In this document: one piece after another, positions 7,889 to 14,043 of the stretch
Numbering within the stretch: position 1 is the first letter of the stretch
Layout of the letters: every line of letters begins with the position of its first letter
NCBI RefSeq assembly: GCF_902388705.1
Contig: NZ_CABMQJ010000003.1
Span: forward strand, 117,214-181,213
Direction of reading: 5' to 3'
Length of the DNA: 64,000 nt
Source: an uncultured Alistipes sp.
GTDB lineage: Bacteria; Bacteroidota; Bacteroidia; Bacteroidales; Rikenellaceae
Position numbers and translations under genes: made by a program
The notes under the pieces: model-generated
Databases searched by the model: none
The model's input: the letters and a program-made list of their open reading frames with translations, nothing else
What the model was told of the DNA's origin: nothing

Positions 7889-8401
7889 TTAGTTGCGGAG
7901 TAAATACCGGATGACCGCATATCCGCCTGCCACCTGCGCCAGCATGCCGGGTATTCCGATGCGGATGTCCTGCATGGCTGCCGCCGGCGAACCCGTCCAG
8001 GCCCATTCGCCCAGCGAGCCGAACAGTTGGTAGAAGAGGACTACACCCGCCAGCAGCGGCAGCGACACGCGGCCGGAGCGCCGAGCGGCGAACGCGGCCC
8101 CGAGGGCGAGCAGCACCGATTTGAGCAGGATTACGGGCAGCACCGCAGCAGCAGGCATGCCGAACAGGGCGGAGTTCACGAGCGGCGACAGCAGGGCAGT
8201 CAGCAGTCCGACCCGCCAGCCGTATTTGTAGGCGCCGACCAGCGTGAAGAAGTAGATGGGCAGCCACCGCATTCCGCCCTGCGGTACGAGGTGGCAGAGC
8301 TGCGGCAGGACGATGTTGCCCGCGACGAAGAGCGCCGCCGCGAGGTAAGTCTTTGCCTCGCGGTATCCGGGCGAATAGAGTTTTACAGTCGTTGTTTCCA
8401 T
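7889..8401 (-). CDS. ECF transporter substrate-binding S-component
   Basis: 170 residues with five to six membrane helices and the small, glycine/alanine-rich layout of ECF S-components (GGMRWLPIYFFTLVGAYKYG around 42-61; PLVNSALFGMPAAAVLPVI around 72-90). S-components capture vitamins or metal-type micronutrients and work with a shared EcfA/EcfT energising module, which is not encoded in this window. The substrate is not recognisable. Its pairing with a TonB-dependent receptor just upstream suggests a complete outer- plus inner-membrane route for one small molecule. The gap to the DUF362 gene is 12 bases. A second promoter lies directly upstream (8423-8452). Confidence 0.8.
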   Translation of the reverse strand: METTTVKLYSPGYREAKTYLAAALFVAGNIVLPQLCHLVPQGGMRWLPIYFFTLVGAYKYGWRVGLLTALLSPLVNSALFGMPAAAVLPVILLKSVLLALGAAFAARRSGRVSLPLLAGVVLFYQLFGSLGEWAWTGSPAAAMQDIRIGIPGMLAQVAGGYAVIRYLLRN

Positions 8402-8422
8402 ATTGTCGTTATTTGGTTACTT

Positions 8423-8452
8423 CAAAAATAGTGTTTTTCGGCCGGATTCAAA
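8423..8452 (-). promoter_or_regulatory. Internal promoter before the ECF S-component gene
   Basis: Minus strand: TTTG (8449-8452), 18 bases, then TATTTTTG (8423-8430), close to the TTTG-N19-TAnnTTTG consensus. It overlaps the end of the TonB receptor gene and lies 22 bases before the S-component ATG. It could drive the S-component, DUF362 and reductase genes apart from the receptor. Confidence 0.6.
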
Positions 8453-10337
8453 AGTCCAGGCTTACGCCTCCGAAGAGGGTCGCCCGGGGCATCGGGTATC
8501 CGGCGTTGATTTCGTAGCGCTGCGCCAGCAGGTTTTCACCCCGGGCGTAGAGCGTCAGGCGGCGGTTGACGCGCAGCGAGGCCCGCAGGTTCCACAGCAC
8601 GAACTCCTCCTGCGCCGCCGGTGCGGTGGCGGTGTAGAGCCCGGCGATGTACTGTACGCCCGTCGACAGGGCCCAGCGTCCGCGGACGAAATCGGCGCCC
8701 GCGAAAAGTTTGTGTCCGGGAGCCCCGGCGACGGGATGCTCCATGTTGAGCCAGCTGTAATTGGCCGACAGCGTCCATGCCCTGCCGATTCGCCAGGCGA
8801 CGTTCGCCTCGGCGCCCCAGTTCTCGATGCGGCCCGAGTTGACGTTGAGCCGCCGCCCGTCGATTATCAGGGGCAGGATGATGTTGTCGCCTTTTATATA
8901 ATAGAAGTTCACGCCGTACGAGAGCGCTCCCGCCGCGGGCCGGTGCGACCACGCCAGCTCATAGCTCCACAGCCGCTCGGGCTCGAGGTCGGGATTCGCC
9001 GGGCGGAACATGTAGAGCTCGCGGATCGTGGGGTTGCGGAATCCCTTGCCCGCCGTCGCTTTCAGTTCGGCGTTCCCCGCCGGGCGGAATGCGACTCCGG
9101 CCTGCGGCACCCACTCCAGCCCGCTGCGGGTATGGTAGTCGGCGCGCACCCCCGCGTCGATGGTGAAGCGGCCCAGCGTCTGCCGGAAATCGACGTATCC
9201 GGCCGCTTCGTCCTCGGCCTTGTCGGAGAGCTGCTCCCGGTGGCCGTCCGTTACGTACCGGTTCCAGGCCCTGCCGCCGAAGTGCTGGTAGTCGACGCCC
9301 GCCGTCAGGCGGTTGCCGCGGAACAGCGAAACGCTCTGGTACAGCGAAACGCCCAGCATTTCGTCCCGCGAGTTGAACCGGAAGTCGAGCGGTTCTTCGC
9401 CCGTTTGGTATCCGTCGTCGATTCGGTGGCGGCCCCAGTTGTAGAAGAATTTCAGTGCGCCCGAACTCCGGCCGTAGTCGTTCTCCAGCGAGAAGGAGGC
9501 CATGCCGCGCGTGATGCGCGAGTCGTTGTCATAAATCCGTGCGGTCACGGTGCCGGGATTCGAGGCGTTGAAATGCGTCAGGTTCACGTCGGCAAAGGCG
9601 TTCCAGTGCGTGCCGAAATCATATCCCAGTTTGACGTAACCGCCGTACTGTTCGAATCCCATGTCGGCGCGGTGGCCGTCGGTGCGGTTGTACGAACCCG
9701 CTGCGACGCTCGAAAAACGCCCTTTGCGGATGCGGTTCGTCAATTCCGTCTGCAGGGTGTTGTACGAGCCGTAGCCGGCATTCAGCCCTGTCTTTACGCC
9801 GTCCTCTTTCTGCTGCCGGGTGACGATGTTCACCACGCCGCCCATGGCGTTCGAGCCGTACAGCACCGATGCCGGGCCGCGCAGGACTTCGACCCGCTCG
9901 GCCAGCATCGACTGGTAGGCGTCCGAAATCGGATGTCCGAAAAGCCCCATGTACTGCGGATGTCCGTCGATCAGCACGAGCAGCTGCGCCGCCGAGCCTG
10001 CGCCGATGCCGCGCAGCGACATGCCGCCCGCCGCACCGTCCGACACGCCGTATCCCATCACGCCGCGCGCGGTGATGAACAGCCCCGGCACCTGCTCCGT
10101 GAGCGACGGCAGCAGCGACGCCTGCCTGCTGCGTTCGATTTGTTCGCGTCCCACCACCGACACCGTCATCGGCAGGGGGGGGATGTCCGACGCATAGCGG
10201 GCGCCCGTCACGACAATCGAGTCGATTTTCACGTTTTGCTCCGCCGGGACCTCCGCCTGTGGCATTTTGGCATGTGCCGCTGCGGAAAAACACGTGCAGA
10301 GGGCCAGCAGCCCCAGTATTTTCATCGGTCTATCCAT
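8448..10337 (-). CDS. TonB-dependent outer-membrane receptor
   Basis: 629 residues: signal peptide (about 1-23), a plug domain at about 40-155 (VKIDSIVVTGARY, then the VEVLRGPASVLYGSNAMGGVVNIVT block) and a 22-strand-type barrel ending in phenylalanine (GGVSLDF). It has no carboxypeptidase-like N-terminal domain and no SusD partner. It is therefore a classical BtuB/FepA/CirA-like receptor for a metal complex or vitamin-sized ligand and not a SusC glycan porin. Its start overlaps the DUF1893 gene stop by eight bases. The ligand is unknown; the ECF S-component downstream probably takes the same compound across the inner membrane. Confidence 0.93.
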   Translation of the reverse strand: MDRPMKILGLLALCTCFSAAAHAKMPQAEVPAEQNVKIDSIVVTGARYASDIPPLPMTVSVVGREQIERSRQASLLPSLTEQVPGLFITARGVMGYGVSDGAAGGMSLRGIGAGSAAQLLVLIDGHPQYMGLFGHPISDAYQSMLAERVEVLRGPASVLYGSNAMGGVVNIVTRQQKEDGVKTGLNAGYGSYNTLQTELTNRIRKGRFSSVAAGSYNRTDGHRADMGFEQYGGYVKLGYDFGTHWNAFADVNLTHFNASNPGTVTARIYDNDSRITRGMASFSLENDYGRSSGALKFFYNWGRHRIDDGYQTGEEPLDFRFNSRDEMLGVSLYQSVSLFRGNRLTAGVDYQHFGGRAWNRYVTDGHREQLSDKAEDEAAGYVDFRQTLGRFTIDAGVRADYHTRSGLEWVPQAGVAFRPAGNAELKATAGKGFRNPTIRELYMFRPANPDLEPERLWSYELAWSHRPAAGALSYGVNFYYIKGDNIILPLIIDGRRLNVNSGRIENWGAEANVAWRIGRAWTLSANYSWLNMEHPVAGAPGHKLFAGADFVRGRWALSTGVQYIAGLYTATAPAAQEEFVLWNLRASLRVNRRLTLYARGENLLAQRYEINAGYPMPRATLFGGVSLDF

Positions 10338-10770
10338 GTTGTTGCTTTATCTTACGCATGAATCCGTCGATCAGCGGCAGGCATTCGGCCGCCGTTTCCG
10401 CCCTTTCGCAGAGCTGCTCCACGGGACAGATACCCGTCCCGGCACGGTTGACGATATTCGGCACGGCAACGGTATATTCCACCGCGATGCCCGCCCCGGC
10501 GAGCAGTTCGAGCGCCGGACGGCTTACGACGTCGGCAAAAAGCCCCGCTACGCCGCCCCGCACCATCAGCGCCGCCGCACCCTTGCCCACCACCTTGTCG
10601 GCGATGAAAGCCCCCTGCAGCAGGTGCGGCTCTTCGCGCAGCAGGCGGTAAAGGTCGGCGACGCCCCGCTGGCGGAAGATGCGTACCGTATCCCCGTTGC
10701 GGATTACGCACGAGCATTTTTCGGTGAACAGCAGCCCTGCGGCCTGTTCCTTTTGTTCTTTCGTTATCAT
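10330..10770 (-). CDS. DUF1893-domain protein
   Basis: 146 residues with the DUF1893 pattern: EKCSCVIRNGDTVRIFRQRG near 17-36, an invariant-looking GAFIADKVVGKGAAAL near 48-63, then VEYTVAVPNIVNRAGTGICP near 100-119. It has no signal peptide and should be cytosolic. DUF1893 belongs to the cytidine-deaminase-like fold group, but its reaction is unknown. The frame is open upstream to 10926. The ATG at 10768-10770 is chosen because the domain starts there and a -7 promoter box lies at 10832-10839; an ATG at 10825-10827 would be almost leaderless. It heads the unit DUF1893, TonB receptor, S-component, DUF362, reductase, and overlaps the receptor gene by eight bases. Confidence 0.82.
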   Translation of the reverse strand: MITKEQKEQAAGLLFTEKCSCVIRNGDTVRIFRQRGVADLYRLLREEPHLLQGAFIADKVVGKGAAALMVRGGVAGLFADVVSRPALELLAGAGIAVEYTVAVPNIVNRAGTGICPVEQLCERAETAAECLPLIDGFMRKIKQQHG

Positions 10771-10831
10771 ATATTTATCGTTTTCCGCCGTCGTTTCCTG
10801 CCGCCGGCCGGTTTGCCCGGGTTTCATGATG

Positions 10832-10839
10832 CAAAGATA
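10832..10839 (-). promoter_or_regulatory. Candidate -7 box (TATCTTTG) of the DUF1893/TonB/ECF unit
   Basis: The minus strand reads TATCTTTG, a full match to TAnnTTTG. No good TTTG is seen at the expected -33 distance. The implied start leaves a leader of roughly 55 bases before the ATG at 10770. Confidence 0.55.
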
Positions 10840-10944
10840 GCGCGTCCGGCCGTCCGTGCTACTACCCGGATTACGGTTCGTGATACCAATTTTACAGAAT
10901 TCCCTTCCTGCCCCGTTCCTGTTCACCCGCAGCTGGCACGACCC

Positions 10945-11040
10945 TTGCCGACTCCTTCCGGCCTTTCCCGGCCTCTCCCGACTCCTCCTGACCTTCCCGA
11001 CCCCTCCCGGCTGCCCCGGTTTTCCCAGCCGCTCCGCCGT
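10945..11040. repeat. Pyrimidine-rich imperfect short repeats
   Basis: The plus strand repeats CTTTCCCGGCC, CTCTCCCGACTCC, CCTTCCCGACCC and CTCCCGGC in close succession, giving a strand-asymmetric C/T tract of about 95 bases. The units are degenerate and irregular, unlike CRISPR or recombination sites. Confidence 0.5.
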
Positions 11041-11347
11041 CGCGCGCTCCGCCGGTTTCCTGCTGCCTTTCCGTTGCGGCGATCGTCCCTGTTTGCAGGG
11101 CGTATCCGTTCGGAGCAGGCGGTCGGCACACCGTCCGGATTCAGGCAGTTTCGCTGCGAAACCCGTGAAAACGGCTGGATTTCCGAAAAATCAATGAATC
11201 CCGAACCGGGAAATTCGATGGGAAAGTACGTTTTTTAGCCGTTTCCGGCGTATGCAAATCTATATAACATTCGATTTGATGAAAATTCAACCTGTTTGTT
11301 ATCAGTTGTTTGTGAATTTACAGGCTCTATATTTTCAGAGTCCGATA

Positions 11348-11378
11348 TTTACCCCCCCCCGGAAAATAAGTAATTTTG
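11348..11378 (+). promoter_or_regulatory. Promoter of PUL A with a 9-C tract in the spacer
   Basis: TTTA (11348-11351), exactly 19 bases, then TAATTTTG (11371-11378) fits the Bacteroidales promoter consensus with one mismatch in the -33 box. A run of nine C (11352-11360) fills half the spacer. The leader to the ATG at 11463 would be about 78 bases. Confidence 0.6.
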
Positions 11379-11462
11379 CCTTGCCGCCTCATTATAAAGA
11401 TTCCGATTCGCAATTTTTAAAATCTCCACCTAATTATCAATAAACTTTAACCTGATTGTTCT

Positions 11463-12431
11463 ATGAAGAAAACGTTTTTACACCTGTTGCTTTTATCGGG
11501 CTGTGTGTGTCTGCTTGCTTCCTGTATCGAGGATAAAGCGGAAGATGCCGCACACCGGCTCGTCGTGAGCAAGGCCGACGTGGAGCTGATTCAGACCGGT
11601 ACGCTCAATACCGGTTCGAAAGCTTCGCTCGACGTGCTTGCGAACCGGGGGTACGTCATCACCTCCGATGCCGAGTGGCTCGGTGTCGACAAACCGGTCG
11701 GCAAAGGCCGCGTGTCCGTGACGCTCGAAGCGAAACCCAACGAAACTGCCGGCGAACGCACCGGCCACCTCACCGTCACGAGCGGAAAACTTACGGAGGA
11801 AGTCACCGTCACGCAGACGCTCGATCCCGATCCCGACGACGGCAACCCCGTGGGATATGTCTATTACCTCGAAGATTTCGACTGGATTGCCGTGTACGGC
11901 GGTGCCGACTGCGTAGGCGTCGGTTCGCAGGACGGTGCGAAGAATATCTATTCGACCGGCGACGCGCTGCAGAAGTTCGGCCAGGCCGGGCTCGAGGATT
12001 ACAACCCCGTCGGCCGGACAATGTATGCGTGCGCCGGCTATTTCAAGATGGGTGCGACGGACAAACAGACCGGAATCATCCTCCCGGCCCTGAAAATCGG
12101 CCGCAAGAAAGCCTCCAACGTCGAACTTACGTTCGAAGCCTGTCCCAATATCGGCGGTTCCGGCAAGGTCGACGCCGTAACCGTTATGGTCGAAATCGTC
12201 GAAGGCCCGGGTACGGTCAACGGCAACTCCGACCGCAAGAGCGAGGGCATCAAGCCCGACCAGGCCTGGAAATGGACGCCGATGAGCGTGAAACTCTACG
12301 GCGTGACCGCTGCGACCCGCATCGTCATCCGCTCGACGCAGCAGGGCGACCCCGGGGTAACGGCCGGCGAAAAGGGCCTGTTCCGCTGGTACCTCGACAA
12401 CGTGAAGATCGTGAAAGCTCCCCGCAACTAA
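11463..12431 (+). CDS. BACON-domain lipoprotein (single BACON), first gene of PUL A
   Basis: 322 residues. The lipobox LLASC (Cys21) marks a lipoprotein, probably on the cell surface. One BACON domain covers about 33-120 (the W in SDAEWLGVD and the ending TVTQTL are typical). A C-terminal domain of about 190 residues follows, starting at YVYYLEDFDW. That domain recurs in the next gene with shared blocks (GLEDYNP, TGIILPAL, CPNIGGS, VEIVEGPGT, TRIVIRSTQQ, FRWYLDNVKI) and looks like a beta-sandwich. BACON domains act as spacers in surface glycan-binding proteins, so it is probably a surface glycan-binding component of the SusC/SusD system downstream. The binding role is inferred. Confidence 0.82.
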   Translation: MKKTFLHLLLLSGCVCLLASCIEDKAEDAAHRLVVSKADVELIQTGTLNTGSKASLDVLANRGYVITSDAEWLGVDKPVGKGRVSVTLEAKPNETAGERTGHLTVTSGKLTEEVTVTQTLDPDPDDGNPVGYVYYLEDFDWIAVYGGADCVGVGSQDGAKNIYSTGDALQKFGQAGLEDYNPVGRTMYACAGYFKMGATDKQTGIILPALKIGRKKASNVELTFEACPNIGGSGKVDAVTVMVEIVEGPGTVNGNSDRKSEGIKPDQAWKWTPMSVKLYGVTAATRIVIRSTQQGDPGVTAGEKGLFRWYLDNVKIVKAPRN

Positions 12432-12459
12432 CTGCAATTAACCCAAAATCAGAATCACA

Positions 12460-14001
12460 ATGGATTTCAAATATATGATAATCAGGGCATCGTCCGCCCT
12501 GTTGCTGCTGTCGGGCTCCCTCTTTACGGCTTGTGACGACGACGATCCCGACGCGTTCATTTCGGTTTCCCGGCAGGAGATCGAAGTGGAATACAACGGC
12601 CTGACTGCCAACGGCGAAACGGTCAATTTCGAGCTTGGAACCAACCGTCCGTGGCAGGCTACGTACGTCGAAGAGTGGATTCATCCGACCCATACCGAGG
12701 GGGATCGCGGACGTACGCGCATCTTCCTTGCAATCGACGAAAACAACACGGGCAAAGACCGTGAAGGCTATATCGTATTCGAGGGCGACGGTTCGCGCCG
12801 GACGATTGCCGTCACCCAGAAACTCAAGGTCGACGCCCTGATGGTTTCGCCGGGCAAGGTGACCGTCGTCAAGTCCGGCCTGCTGGAAACGGGCGAAAAG
12901 GCTTCCGTCTACATCTCCGCGAACAGCGACTGGACGCTCGAAGTCGCCGGGGACAGCGGCTGGATCACGCCCTCGAAAAACTCGGGCAAGGCCGGCGAGG
13001 AGGATGTTGAGCTGACGATCGCGCTCAATACGACCGATGCCGTGCGTACCGGAACCTTCGTTGTGACCGCCGGTTCGAAAAAGGCGACCGTCACCGTGAT
13101 TCAGAACCTCGAGGGGCTGAAAGTTTCCGAAACTTCGTTCACGGTCAATAAATTCGGTTTTGCCGACGAGGCCGGCACGCCGCTGACGTTCACCGTCACC
13201 GCCGCCGAGGCGTGGACGGCTACCGCCGACGGCTGGCTGACGCTGAACCCGGCTTCGGGCGAACCCGGCCAAACCGAAGTGACGCTTATCGTCGGTGAAA
13301 ACGGCACGGGCGGTCCCCGCAGCGGCGAAGTGAAGATCGTCACCGCGCTGACCGGACTCGAGGAAATCGTGCGCGTCAGTCAGAACGCCAAGGACAATCT
13401 TTTCGAGGACGACGGCAAATCCCCCGGGTATGTCTATTACGACGAAACGTTCGAGTGGTGCAAACCTTTCAACAAGGACGACCAGGTCGGCAGCGACGGA
13501 AAGAAAACCAGCACCCTGCCCATCTACGGAGATGAGGCAGACCAGAAACAGGGCAAGGAGGCTTTCGCCAATTCGGGACTCGAGGACTATAACCCGGGCG
13601 GTAAATGCATGTACCTCGCTTCCGATTACCTGAAAATGGGTCGGAGCGGCAACCAGACCGGGGTAATCCTGCCGGCCCTCGAAGTTGCGGAGGGCCGCTG
13701 CACCGACGTGGAACTCGCGTTCGAAATCTGCCCCAACATCGGCGGCAGCCTGAAACCCGACGAAGTTACCGTTTCGGTCGAAATCGTTGAGGGCCCGGGT
13801 ACGATCGACGGCGGCGAGGCGAAATTGAGCGACCCGATAACCCCCGAAGGCAGGTACGTGTGGACGCCCGTGAGCATGAAACTCTACGGTATTACGGGCG
13901 ATACCCGTATCGCCATCCGCTCCACCCAGCAGAAGGTGTCCTCCGGTTATTTCCGCTGGTTCCTCGACGACATCAAAATGACGAAGATCGCAGCCGAATA
14001 A
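12460..14001 (+). CDS. BACON-domain lipoprotein (three BACON domains), paralogue of the preceding gene
   Basis: 513 residues. The lipobox LFTAC (Cys25) is followed by three tandem BACON domains at about 33-121, 126-212 and 214-306. Typical endings are AVTQKL, TVIQNL and RVSQNA; the W-containing strands are RPWQATYV, SDWTLEV and EAWTATA. The same C-terminal domain as in the upstream protein begins at YVYYDETFEW. The pair arose by duplication and differs in the number of BACON spacers, so the two binding domains would stand at different distances from the membrane. It starts 28 bases after the first paralogue and ends 42 bases before SusC. A surface glycan-binding role is inferred. Confidence 0.82.
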   Translation: MDFKYMIIRASSALLLLSGSLFTACDDDDPDAFISVSRQEIEVEYNGLTANGETVNFELGTNRPWQATYVEEWIHPTHTEGDRGRTRIFLAIDENNTGKDREGYIVFEGDGSRRTIAVTQKLKVDALMVSPGKVTVVKSGLLETGEKASVYISANSDWTLEVAGDSGWITPSKNSGKAGEEDVELTIALNTTDAVRTGTFVVTAGSKKATVTVIQNLEGLKVSETSFTVNKFGFADEAGTPLTFTVTAAEAWTATADGWLTLNPASGEPGQTEVTLIVGENGTGGPRSGEVKIVTALTGLEEIVRVSQNAKDNLFEDDGKSPGYVYYDETFEWCKPFNKDDQVGSDGKKTSTLPIYGDEADQKQGKEAFANSGLEDYNPGGKCMYLASDYLKMGRSGNQTGVILPALEVAEGRCTDVELAFEICPNIGGSLKPDEVTVSVEIVEGPGTIDGGEAKLSDPITPEGRYVWTPVSMKLYGITGDTRIAIRSTQQKVSSGYFRWFLDDIKMTKIAAE

Positions 14002-14043
14002 TCCTGCGGTGACAAATCAATGAAAAACAAGAGAGAAAAAGAT

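Larger units (their letters stand above)
10771..11462. other. 692-base divergent intergenic region
   Basis: It separates the DUF1893 unit (minus) from PUL A (plus) and holds the promoters of both. From about 10930 to 11060 the plus strand is a pyrimidine-rich, low-complexity stretch with imperfect repeats of the form TCCCGRCC(T). From about 11235 to 11462 the DNA turns AT-rich and contains the PUL A promoter. Short open frames here have no recognisable protein features, and I call no gene. Confidence 0.75.

Noticed and set aside
10771..10926. 52-residue N-terminal extension of the DUF1893 protein
   Set aside because: It would start upstream of the -7 promoter box at 10832-10839, and the domain begins at the ATG at 10770.
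10856..11238. Short open frames in the pyrimidine-rich intergenic region
   Set aside because: Composition is Pro/Arg/Leu-rich from the C/T tract, with no start context, domain or partner.
11463..14001. The two BACON genes as one gene split by a frameshift
   Set aside because: Each has its own start, lipobox and full C-terminal domain; they are paralogues.
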